64,000 bases of DNA from Microcoleus sp036705565 (GTDB lineage: Bacteria; Cyanobacteriota; Cyanobacteriia; Cyanobacteriales; Microcoleaceae). This document shows positions 35,591 to 44,165 of this stretch, one piece after another. The number at the start of each line of letters is the position of its first letter. Position 1 is the first letter of the stretch. Made by a program: the position numbers and the translations under genes. The DNA lies in assembly GCA_036705565.1 (NCBI GenBank), contig JAUBUY010000019.1. One strand, 5' to 3'. The notes under the pieces are model-generated. The model had not been told where the DNA came from. It saw only the letters and a program-made list of their open reading frames with translations, and made no database searches.

Positions 35591-35680
35591 CAAAATCTAA
35601 AATCTAAAATCCTCAAGCCCCCGCCTTTATCTCGCGCAAGTCAATCTAAAATCTAAAATCTAAAATCTAAAATCGATTGA
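35591..35680. repeat. Compound heptamer repeat, reverse orientation
   Basis: (AATCTAA)n, then ATCTCGCGCAAGTCAATC, then more TAAAATC units; the reverse of the units at 17252-17360 and 29912-29963. It fills much of the 333 bp before the next gene. Confidence 0.85.
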
Positions 35681-35806
35681 CACTGGCTGCGACAGGTCTT
35701 TAGTAATAAATACTTATTGTGCCAATTTCGATGGCGGAATGTTGCCATGTTCGCTCGACATTAATCTAGGCTATAGCTTGAAGGTACTTAGTACAAGTTT
35801 AAGCCA

Positions 35807-38800
35807 ATGTCGTCTCCCAAAGATCGATCGAGCAAAATTGAATTGAGCATCTTAGCGTCGCATCCTGAGTTGTTGACAGGTTTAGATGCGTGGCTGCGGC
35901 TAGGTTTACTTTCGCCCGCTGAAGTTGAGGAATTGTGCCGACAGTATTTAGTCTGCCCACTCAGAGATCCCGCTGTAGATTTTTCTGAAATTGAGAACCC
36001 GCGAGCTCCTATTGCCGATCCAAAAGTACCTGCCTTATCAACACAAAAAGCAGTACCTAGCAGCCGTGAAAGCGTTGCTAGACCCACAGAAACTACTCAA
36101 ACCCCTAATTTTATCGCTCAAATTTTGCACTCGCTAATGGCAGAAATTAGCGTGATGTGGCTGTTGTTTTTAGGAGTGTTCATGGTAGTTGTCTCCTCTG
36201 GAGTCTTAGCTGCCAGTCAGTGGGAAAGATTTCCTGCCGCCGGACAATATGGAGTTTTATTAGCTTATACTTTAACCTTTTGGGCGATTAGCAGTTGGGC
36301 AAACAGACAGCAGAATTTGCACTTGACTGCTCAAACTTTGCAAGAAGTGACGCTGTTGCTAGTGCCGATCAATTTTTGGGCAATGGATACTTTTGGATTG
36401 TGGCGGTATCCTTGGGATTGGGCGGTAGCAATCGCAGCGGCACTTATTTTGACTTGGATAACTGCCCGGATTATCAAATATCAATATCAAAGCGGTTCAG
36501 GAAAAAACATCACTCGATCGATCGCCCTAAATCACTTGGGATTGAGTTATTTGCACTCTTGGTGGGCATTTGCAGGCTTTTCCCTCGCTGCTGTTTATTT
36601 GGGTACAGTGGGAACTGCTGCTACTACAGTTTATCAAGTTCAGCAACAACGATTGCAATCTATCCAAGGTGGGGGAAATACTGAAACATTCCCCGCTGGT
36701 TTCAGTTTTAGCAGAGATTTTCTGACTTACAAAAAAGCAGCTTTAGTAGCTTATTCGTTAGGAATTTTACTGGGTCGAGCGATATTTGTCAAGGATGTAA
36801 ATATCGCTGAAATGGGTTTAGCTTTGGCGATTTGTGGCGTGCTTTTAGGATGGCTAGATTGGCAGCACCCCCTCGCCTCTGGGACTATTGAAAACAATAT
36901 ATCCGACCCGCCAAATCCCAGCAACTTTTTTCACTGGCAATTAGCGGGAATGGGTTTGTTGGGTTTGGGCTACCTGGTTTGTTTTCGCGACATTCCGCTA
37001 CAGGCGATCGCCGTTAGCGGATTGGCTGTTTGGTTTTTTTATAACCGTTTAGTGCGGTTTTGGCAAGAGTTTGATTTGCTAATACTGGAGGCGGTGGGAC
37101 TTCAGAGTATTTGGCTGTTTTGGCGACTGCTTCCTTTAGGGATTAAAACACAAGTTGTGGCATTTTTAACTCAGCTTACCAACTCTCAGGAAACTCCTTG
37201 GGGTTTTTGGGGTGTTCTGCTGTTGCCTTATTTAATTTTAATGGTAACTGCGGCGCAGTGGCTCTACCGCAAGCGAAAGTTTCAACTAGCCAGTTTTGGG
37301 GAAAAGGTTGCTCTCGGTTTGGGGAGCGTTTTAACTGTTATTAGTTTTGTCAATCCGTTTTGGCGATCGCTCAATTTATTATTCTCTACTTTAATTTTAG
37401 GTTGGATCGCTTGGAAATACGTAATTCCCGATAATTCCCGGCGAGTTGCGAGGCCGGATTCTGCGGCTGAAAAACCGGGAAATCCGGCAATTTTGGTTCC
37501 CATAACTCACATTATGGGTTTAGGCGCGATCGCATCTGCAATTGACTTATTCTTCCCAAACCTGACACCCAATATTTGGTCTGCAATATTATTAATATTC
37601 ATGGCGAGTGAATGGGTATTTTTTGTGGGAATGAAAGCGGCAAATTTCCGAGAAAACTCTGCATTTTTTCGCTGCCATCCTGCATGGTTTCAAAATTCGT
37701 GGTATTTGGGCTTAGTATTAGCAGGGGTCAGCTTTGTCTTGTTGCAAAATTATTTGATTGTGGGTACTGCCACTCATCGCCCTCAGTGGAGTTTGCTCTG
37801 GCTGGCGACTCCTTTGGCTTTGACTGCTGTTGCTAAATATACTGAGGTTCCTCACAAACGAGTTGCCAGTACCTTTAGTAAGATCGCCCTAATATTTGCA
37901 CAATTTCTAATTTTTAGTTTTCCGGGATATCGGTTAATTGGTTTGGGGGTTGCCGCCGGATTAATGTTGGTCAATACTTACTATTTAGTCGAGATACCAG
38001 CGGCGGCGATTGGAGTTGGATTTGGCTTGAGTTTCGTAGCTGCGGTGATTTATGAATTAGGTTTTGTTTCGGGTTGGGATTGGGGAATTGCCGGGGCGAT
38101 CGCACTTTTGTCTCTGTGGTTGCTTCGCAGCATGATTGTTCGTTTTTCCAGCCGTTTACCTGAGCCTTCTCAATTAGCTGAAATTTACGATCGAGCTGTA
38201 GATGGGTGGGCAATCTTACTCACCGGCTTACTGTTAACAACTATTACTTTTTATTCCTATGAACTCTACGCAGCCAGTAGCTTGAGTTTCCCGCCCTCGG
38301 CTGAAGTTTTGGCTGCTATTTTGGTGATAATGGCTGCGATAATTTTCCGAAGTTTACGCCAACTTTCCCCTCTGGCAATTTATGCCTTGGCTTGGAGTTT
38401 GGAGTTGTTGACAGCAGTCGGTTTAAGTTTTGTCGATCGCACGACGATTAATTTGGCAGTTGCTAATATCGCTCTCGGATTGTTTACTCAATTATTGGGT
38501 GATGTGTGGCGGCGCCGTCACCGCGAGCAAACAATTTTACCGAGCATTCATGTTATACCTTTGGTTTACGGGGTATTGGGTTTAACTTTCCGATCGCACA
38601 CTTTGACGAATTGGACTGGTTTAAATGTGTTGGGGGCGTCTTTAATTGCGATCGGCATTGGTAGGCGGGAACCAGAATTCAAACCTTTGGTTTATTTAGG
38701 ATTAATTGGCGTTTCCGTTGCTGCTTGCGAATCGCTACTATATCAAATTTTTCAAACACCAGGAGGAGCTTTTGGCGACGGCTTAATTGTCCTGGCCACT

Positions 38801-39880
38801 CTCGGCACAAGTTTAACATATATCTATCGCATTTTATCTCCTTGGCTCAGCAATTATTTACATTTAACTAACGCAGAGTTAAAAATATTTGCTCACCTGC
38901 ACTGGGTTTTGAGCAGTTGGCTGCTGATTTGGGCTTCTGCGAATGATATTAAGTCCGGTATAAGTTTAGGATTAGTCACTGGTGCTTTATTAGTTCAATA
39001 TGCTTTCTTGCAAGGGCGAAATAATCTCGATCGCCAATGGGCAGAAATTTGGATTTACTTGGGCTGGCTAGAAGCCTTTGGCATCCGGCTTTATTGGATC
39101 AATACGCCTTTAGTTAAGTATATTTCCGGGCCGCTGGGGCCGTGGAAAGTTGCCCTCGCTTCTCTATTTGCCTATTTCATTTACATTTTGCCTTGGGAAA
39201 ACTGGGGTTGGTCAAAAAAACCTTGGCAGGTAATTGCTTCGCTGATTCCAATAGTGACTATTTTGGAAAGTCCGGCTAAGTTTTATCCGATTAGCTTGCT
39301 GATAGCTGCTACCTTCTATTTTTTCCTAGCTTGGGAAAAGGAGGAAGTCCGTTTTACCTATGTGAGTGTGGCGATAATTGACTGGATAATTCTGCGGTGG
39401 TTCTGGCAAATAGGATTGACTCAGCCAGAGTTTTATGTTACTCCTTTAGGACTTTCTTTACTTTACATTACTCAGTTCGTGAAGCGTAGCTATCCCGTAG
39501 GGAATCGTACTCTCAAATTACCCGCACAAAAACCGCTGCGCCACAATCTGCGAATGCTTGCAACTGCGCTGATTTGCGGGATGCCTCTTTTGACTCAGCA
39601 AAGCCACGGTTTAGTTGCGGGGGCTTTTAGTTTGGCGGCTATTGCCGCAGGTTTGGCGCTGCGAGTTCGGGCGTTTTTGTTTGTGGGAACGGCTGTATTT
39701 TTAATCAATGTTTTCTATCAGTTGGTGGTTCTGATATTCGATTATCCGCTGATTAAATGGGCGATTGGTTTGGCTTTTGGGATTGTGTTTATCTGGATTG
39801 CTGCTACTTTTGAAACGCGGCGCGATCGCATTTCCGCTGTCGTGCAGCATTGGGTTGTACAATTGCAATCGTGGGATTAA
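35807..39880 (+). CDS. Giant polytopic membrane protein of unknown function
   Basis: A 1357-residue protein. The first 110 residues are soluble, with LDAWLRLGLLSPAEVEELCRQ resembling the N-terminal helix pair of DUF2157-type membrane proteins. From about 110 to the end there are well over twenty hydrophobic segments separated by short loops. I see no transporter signature, no nucleotide-binding site and no repeats that would name a family. A 29-bp dispersed repeat lies in frame at 39478-39506 and encodes VKRSYPVGNR in a loop near residue 1225-1234. Relatives occur as large hypothetical proteins in cyanobacteria. No neighbour suggests a role; the gene is monocistronic. Confidence 0.8.
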   Translation: MSSPKDRSSKIELSILASHPELLTGLDAWLRLGLLSPAEVEELCRQYLVCPLRDPAVDFSEIENPRAPIADPKVPALSTQKAVPSSRESVARPTETTQTPNFIAQILHSLMAEISVMWLLFLGVFMVVVSSGVLAASQWERFPAAGQYGVLLAYTLTFWAISSWANRQQNLHLTAQTLQEVTLLLVPINFWAMDTFGLWRYPWDWAVAIAAALILTWITARIIKYQYQSGSGKNITRSIALNHLGLSYLHSWWAFAGFSLAAVYLGTVGTAATTVYQVQQQRLQSIQGGGNTETFPAGFSFSRDFLTYKKAALVAYSLGILLGRAIFVKDVNIAEMGLALAICGVLLGWLDWQHPLASGTIENNISDPPNPSNFFHWQLAGMGLLGLGYLVCFRDIPLQAIAVSGLAVWFFYNRLVRFWQEFDLLILEAVGLQSIWLFWRLLPLGIKTQVVAFLTQLTNSQETPWGFWGVLLLPYLILMVTAAQWLYRKRKFQLASFGEKVALGLGSVLTVISFVNPFWRSLNLLFSTLILGWIAWKYVIPDNSRRVARPDSAAEKPGNPAILVPITHIMGLGAIASAIDLFFPNLTPNIWSAILLIFMASEWVFFVGMKAANFRENSAFFRCHPAWFQNSWYLGLVLAGVSFVLLQNYLIVGTATHRPQWSLLWLATPLALTAVAKYTEVPHKRVASTFSKIALIFAQFLIFSFPGYRLIGLGVAAGLMLVNTYYLVEIPAAAIGVGFGLSFVAAVIYELGFVSGWDWGIAGAIALLSLWLLRSMIVRFSSRLPEPSQLAEIYDRAVDGWAILLTGLLLTTITFYSYELYAASSLSFPPSAEVLAAILVIMAAIIFRSLRQLSPLAIYALAWSLELLTAVGLSFVDRTTINLAVANIALGLFTQLLGDVWRRRHREQTILPSIHVIPLVYGVLGLTFRSHTLTNWTGLNVLGASLIAIGIGRREPEFKPLVYLGLIGVSVAACESLLYQIFQTPGGAFGDGLIVLATLGTSLTYIYRILSPWLSNYLHLTNAELKIFAHLHWVLSSWLLIWASANDIKSGISLGLVTGALLVQYAFLQGRNNLDRQWAEIWIYLGWLEAFGIRLYWINTPLVKYISGPLGPWKVALASLFAYFIYILPWENWGWSKKPWQVIASLIPIVTILESPAKFYPISLLIAATFYFFLAWEKEEVRFTYVSVAIIDWIILRWFWQIGLTQPEFYVTPLGLSLLYITQFVKRSYPVGNRTLKLPAQKPLRHNLRMLATALICGMPLLTQQSHGLVAGAFSLAAIAAGLALRVRAFLFVGTAVFLINVFYQLVVLIFDYPLIKWAIGLAFGIVFIWIAATFETRRDRISAVVQHWVVQLQSWD
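39478..39506 (-). repeat. 29-bp dispersed repeat, copy C (inside giant membrane protein gene)
   Basis: The reverse complement is identical over 29 bp to the copy in nnr (11012-11040). It is in frame and adds a charged loop between hydrophobic segments. Confidence 0.85.
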
Positions 39881-40215
39881 ATTTTCCCTTAATCAACTTT
39901 TGTTGGGTGGTTAGGGTGGGTTTACCAAAACCCTAACCCTATGATTATTTGTTGATGAAGTTTTGAAAAATCGCCTTTTTTTTTTTTGGTAAAAAGCTTG
40001 ACACTGTTAGCTTGACAATGTATTATTTAATAATGGGAATAGTGGCAATTTTAAAATTTAAGTTACTACTCCCATTATTTAAAATATACCTTAAAAGCAA
40101 ACTAAGATCAATAGGTAAAAATTCCTTTTTTTGCGCCGCGATTTGAGATTGTGAAAGCAGCAAAGGCGATGAAACAGAAAAAGGGCAACTAAAAGGAGCG
40201 CCAAATAAATAAATT
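39881..40215. other. Intergenic region with one hairpin
   Basis: GGTTAGGGT (39909-39917) pairs with ACCCTAACC (39930-39938) just after the membrane protein gene; a T-rich run comes 30 bases later. AAAAGGAGCG lies before the Uma2 start. Otherwise I see nothing. Confidence 0.5.
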
Positions 40216-40776
40216 ATGACAACTCAGTTTATGAAGCGCCTGTTCACAGTAAAAGAATATCATCAGATGATTGAATCTGGCATCTTGACAAAAGATGATA
40301 AAGTTGAATTGATTCGAGGAGAAATCGTTCAAATGGCCGCCGTTGGTAGAAGGCATACATCTCATGTCAAGCGTCTGACAGAGTTATTCTATATCCGTTT
40401 ATTATCGAGAGTAACCATTGGAGTTCAAGATCCGGTAGAATTGGACGATCGCTCGGAACCTGAACCGGATATTTCTTTACTGCGGCGGCGCGATGATTTT
40501 TACGAATCGGGACATCCTCAGTCTGAGGATATTTTACTAATTGTGGAAGTAGCGGATGCAACCGCTGAAACTGACAGAAATATCAAAATTCCTCTTTATG
40601 CGGAAGACAATATTGTAGAAGTTTGGCTGGTAGATATTAACGAGCAATGTGTAGTAGTTTATCGCGAACCTTCTCCTTCGGGATATCAAAATATTCAAAG
40701 ATTTCAGCGGGGTCAGGTTTTATCTATTCTAGCTTTTCCAGACATAGAAATTGCTGTAGATAATGTGTTGGGATAA
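40216..40776 (+). CDS. Uma2 family endonuclease (DUF820)
   Basis: A 186-residue PD-(D/E)XK-fold protein. It opens FTVKEYHQMIESGILTKDDK and has VELIRGEIVQM, EPEPDISLLRR (the metal Asp), ILLIVEVADATAETDRNIK (the E-V-x-D/S step with catalytic Glu and Lys) and YAEDNIVEVWLVDI. All are standard for the Uma2 group, which is heavily expanded in cyanobacteria. The biological role is not established. AAAAGGAGCG upstream gives a good ribosome-binding site. Confidence 0.93.
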   Translation: MTTQFMKRLFTVKEYHQMIESGILTKDDKVELIRGEIVQMAAVGRRHTSHVKRLTELFYIRLLSRVTIGVQDPVELDDRSEPEPDISLLRRRDDFYESGHPQSEDILLIVEVADATAETDRNIKIPLYAEDNIVEVWLVDINEQCVVVYREPSPSGYQNIQRFQRGQVLSILAFPDIEIAVDNVLG

Positions 40777-40797
40777 TAGAGTCATAACTCATACCAT

Positions 40798-40906
40798 TTT
40801 AGATTTTAGATTTTAGATTTTAGAATTGGGAATCATATCGTTTCCGGTTGTATCGGAATGATTTAACCGCAGAGGGCGCAGAGAACGCAGAGGGAGAGAA
40901 TACAGA
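40798..40906. repeat. GATTTTA heptamers and GCAGAGG-type short repeats
   Basis: TTTTAGATTTTAGATTTTAG at 40798, followed from 40866 by a different short-period run, CCGCAGAGGGCGCAGAG and variants. Confidence 0.75.
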
Positions 40907-41005
40907 GAGGAATAATGTCCGATGCTACCGAATTTGATATGACTGATTATATAAGGATTTGGAGCTTGCCTAAAGTTGCTTTTTTTCAACTGGTTTCATT
41001 TAATT

Positions 41006-41038
41006 AAAAACCCGGTTTCTCGGAGAAACCGGGTTTTT
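41006..41038 (-). terminator. Rho-independent terminator of clpC
   Basis: AAAAACCCGGTTTCT pairs with AGAAACCGGGTTTTT across CGG, giving a symmetric terminator that can work on both strands. It lies 33 bp after the clpC stop. Confidence 0.92.
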
Positions 41039-41070
41039 AATTAACAGTATTTATCCGTTGGTAGAGTGCA

Positions 41071-43539
41071 TTAATGGCTTAATGCGAATTCGGGCAATTT
41101 CGGCTCAGATGGGCCATCGGGCACTATCTTAACCTGACCGTTTTCATCCACATCAACGATCGCCTTTTGGCCGTCTTTTAGCTTCCCAGACAGCATTTCC
41201 TCAGCCAGTACATCTTCCAACAACCGCATGATTGCGCGGCGCAAAGGTCGAGCACCGTAGCTGGGATTGTAGCCTTCTGTAACTAACAAGTCCTTGAACC
41301 GGTCTGTCACCGACAAAGTAATACCCTGTTCGGTTAAGCGGCTGAAGACTTGCTGCAACATAATGTCCGCAATCTGCTTCACTTCTTCCCTGTTCAACTG
41401 GCGGAAGACGATAATCTCATCCAAGCGGTTGATAAATTCGGGACGGAAAAACTGTTTCAGTTCTTCGTTTACCAAGCTGCGAACGCGGTTGTACTGAACG
41501 TCTGCTGCACTGTCAGCAAACTCGAAACCGAGGCCGCCGCCGCCTTTTTCAATTACTCGCGAACCGATGTTTGATGTCATGATCAGCAGTGTATTCTTAA
41601 AGTCTACTGTCCGACCTTTAGCATCAGTTAAGCGGCCGTCTTCTAAGATTTGCAGCATCATGTTGAAGACATCTGGGTGAGCTTTTTCGATTTCGTCGAA
41701 CAAGATGACTGTGTAAGGACGGCGCCGGACTGCTTCTGTTAGTTGGCCACCTTCGTCGTAGCCAACGTAACCCGGAGGCGAACCGATGAGTTTGGAAACC
41801 GTGTGGCGTTCCATGAATTCGGACATATCTAACCGAATCATGGCTTCTTCGGAACCGAAGAAATATGTTGCTAGGGCTTTTGTAAGTTCGGTTTTGCCGA
41901 CGCCTGTGGGCCCGGAAAAGATGAAACTGGCGATCGGGCGATTCGGATTTTTCAAGCCTACCCGCGCGCGACGGATAGCCCTAGAAACTGCGCTGACAGC
42001 TTCTTCTTGACCGATCAAGCGCTGGTGCAGCGTGTCTTCCATGTGCAGCAGCAATTCCGATTCGGATTCTGTCAGCTTGCTGACTGGTACTCCCGTCCAA
42101 TTAGCCACGATGTGGGCGATGTCTTCTTCGGTGACAATGGGAGAAGTTTTGAGTTGGCTTTTGTTGATCGTAGCTTCGGCGATTTCGGCTTCTATTTCTA
42201 ATTCGCGATCGCGCAATTTTCCAGCTTTGTCGAAGTCTTGCTCGCGCACTGCTGCATCTTTTTCTTTTGTTACTGCGGGCAGTTGCTTTTTGAGCTCTTT
42301 AACTTCGGGCGGGGTTTGCGAATTCATCACGCGGACGCGGGAACCTGCTTCGTCAATTAAGTCGATCGCCTTGTCTGGCAAAAACCGATCGTTAATGTAC
42401 CTGTCTGACAGTGTGGCCGCTGCTTCTAAAGCTGCGTCGGAAATTGTCAGTCTGTGATGCTGTTCGTAAGCCGATCGCAACCCGTACAATATTTCTATTG
42501 TTTCAGCCACGCTCGGTTCACCGACTTTTATCGGTTGGAAGCGCCGTTCTAAGGCAGCGTCGCGCTCGATGTGTTTGCGATATTCGTCCAAGGTAGTGGC
42601 GCCGACACACTGCAATTCGCCTCTAGCAAGGGCGGGTTTGAGCATATTGGAGGCGTCCATGCTACCTTGAATTGCGCCTGCACCGACTAAGGTGTGAATT
42701 TCATCGATTACCAGAATGATGTTGCCTGCAGCGCGAATTTCGGCCATGATTTTCGTCAGCCGTTCTTCAAATTCGCCTCGGAACTTTGTACCAGCAATCA
42801 GCGAACCCATATCGAGGCTGATTACTTGTTTGTCTTCTAAAATTTCCGGGACGTTTCTGTTAACAATTCGCTGGGCTAGGCCTTCGGCGAGGGCTGTTTT
42901 GCCGACTCCCGGTTCGCCTACTAACACTGGATTGTTCTTCGTGCGGCGGCCGAGCACTTGGATCACGCGCTCGATTTCATTTTCGCGGCCCACTACGGGG
43001 TCGAGTTTGCCGGCTGCGGCTAACTTGGTCAGGTTTGTGCCGAATTCTTCTAAAGTCGGGATTTTGCGATCGCCGCTATCTCCCCTGCCTCCGGGTACCG
43101 CCGCGACTTCTCCCACGGCACGAATTACCTGCGTGCGGACTCTCTGGCGATCGATCCCCAAGTTTTGCAGCACCTTCGCCGCCACCCCTTCATCGTCCTG
43201 AATCAGCCCCAGCAGGATGTGCTCGGTGCCGATGTAATTGTGGCCTAACTGCCGCGCTTCGTTCAGGGCCGTCTCAAAAATGCGCTTAACGCGGGGCGTA
43301 AAAGGAATTTCTGGCGGGAGGAACCCAGAACCTCTGCCGATGATATTTTCGATTTCATTGCGCGCCTCTTTCAAGTTGAGGCCCATATCCAGTAATACTT
43401 TTGCAGCGATGCCAGTGCCTTCGCCGACGAGTCCCAGAAGAATTTGCTCGGTGCCTACAAAATTGTGACCGAGGCGTCGCGCTTCCTCTTGGGCTAGCAT
43501 GATTGCTTTAATGGCTTGTTCTGTAAAGCGTTCAAACAT
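41071..43539 (-). CDS. clpC: ATP-dependent Clp protease ATPase subunit ClpC
   Basis: An 822-residue Hsp100 AAA+ unfoldase that feeds substrates to the ClpP/ClpR protease in the cytosol. Parts: double Clp N-domain (1-150; FTEQAIKAIMLAQEEARRLG), AAA-1 with GEPGVGKTALAEG, a UVR-containing coiled coil (about 420-460), AAA-2 with GPTGVGKTELTKAL, and the C-terminal D2-small domain. The ClpP-binding (V/L)GF-type loop is VIEKGGGGLGFEF. The length is standard and no lesion is seen. The gene is monocistronic, ending at the terminator 41006-41038. Confidence 0.97.
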   Translation of the reverse strand: MFERFTEQAIKAIMLAQEEARRLGHNFVGTEQILLGLVGEGTGIAAKVLLDMGLNLKEARNEIENIIGRGSGFLPPEIPFTPRVKRIFETALNEARQLGHNYIGTEHILLGLIQDDEGVAAKVLQNLGIDRQRVRTQVIRAVGEVAAVPGGRGDSGDRKIPTLEEFGTNLTKLAAAGKLDPVVGRENEIERVIQVLGRRTKNNPVLVGEPGVGKTALAEGLAQRIVNRNVPEILEDKQVISLDMGSLIAGTKFRGEFEERLTKIMAEIRAAGNIILVIDEIHTLVGAGAIQGSMDASNMLKPALARGELQCVGATTLDEYRKHIERDAALERRFQPIKVGEPSVAETIEILYGLRSAYEQHHRLTISDAALEAAATLSDRYINDRFLPDKAIDLIDEAGSRVRVMNSQTPPEVKELKKQLPAVTKEKDAAVREQDFDKAGKLRDRELEIEAEIAEATINKSQLKTSPIVTEEDIAHIVANWTGVPVSKLTESESELLLHMEDTLHQRLIGQEEAVSAVSRAIRRARVGLKNPNRPIASFIFSGPTGVGKTELTKALATYFFGSEEAMIRLDMSEFMERHTVSKLIGSPPGYVGYDEGGQLTEAVRRRPYTVILFDEIEKAHPDVFNMMLQILEDGRLTDAKGRTVDFKNTLLIMTSNIGSRVIEKGGGGLGFEFADSAADVQYNRVRSLVNEELKQFFRPEFINRLDEIIVFRQLNREEVKQIADIMLQQVFSRLTEQGITLSVTDRFKDLLVTEGYNPSYGARPLRRAIMRLLEDVLAEEMLSGKLKDGQKAIVDVDENGQVKIVPDGPSEPKLPEFALSH

Positions 43540-43611
43540 ATTTTTTCTATCCTACTGTCTTGGCGAGGGCTGTATCGCTGCTGGTGAGGAGCGATTTGGA
43601 ACACTACACAA

Positions 43612-43617
43612 ATTATA
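43612..43617 (-). promoter_or_regulatory. Candidate -10 element of clpC
   Basis: On the minus strand TATAAT stands 73 bp before the clpC ATG, in the context CATCTATAATTTGTG. No good -35 hexamer lies at the right distance, so this is a weak call. Confidence 0.3.
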
Positions 43618-43810
43618 GATGTAAATTTTTGTGTATTTCCTTCTATAACAATGTATCTTGCTAAAGGGGTAGGGACAGTGGGGAGACCCGAATACTATAG
43701 GTGTGGTTGCCGTCTCGCAGTACGATCGACAAATGGCAGTGTAAATTAACTACCAGCCGGGAAGTCCCTCGGTATATTCAAAGGGGACGCATCTGAGCGC
43801 TGCGCCCCGT

Positions 43811-43901
43811 ACCCCGAATAAATTACTCCTTGGGATGAAAGGCTCGTCGGGTTTCGGTACCGAAACCGACAATTATTCTTTTATACCCCAAGATGATCGG
43901 G
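43811..43901. repeat. Long palindrome upstream of clpC
   Basis: The centre GTCGGGTTTCGGTACCGAAA... (43846-43870) is almost perfectly symmetric. CTTGGG and CCCAAG arms (43829 and about 43889) and CCCGA/TCGGG further out extend it to about 90 bp. It lies between the clpC promoter region and the TnpB element. Confidence 0.65.
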
Positions 43902-43966
43902 AAATACTCTGATACTAAATTAGCAAGTGGGGGTGGAACTACCTCACTATAAAAAGCATGAGAAAA

Positions 43967-44025
43967 AAAAGGAAAAAGAAGCCTGCGGTCTAACTGTACT
44001 CAGTTGACCGTCAGGTTTGTTCACA
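43967..44025 (+). ncRNA. Solitary TnpB-element right end (orphan omega-RNA-like copy)
   Basis: This 59-bp segment matches 45559-45617, the right end of the adjacent TnpB element, with two mismatches. It includes the hairpin CCTGCGGTCTAACTG / CAGTTGACCGTCAGG and the terminal GTTCACA. Weaker similarity extends upstream to about 43930. There is no tnpB before it. It abuts the presumed left end of the intact element. If transcribed, it would carry guide DNA from 44025 onward. Confidence 0.65.
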
Positions 44026-44165
44026 TTTGGCTACTATGAATCAATCTTCGGGAGCATCTTGATTTTTTGATGTACCTTCCAAGTATTGAAATAGTAATTT
44101 TTGGTATGGCATTTTGGACACACATAAACTATACTATCCAAAGGTCGAAAAAAGGAAGCTTAAAA

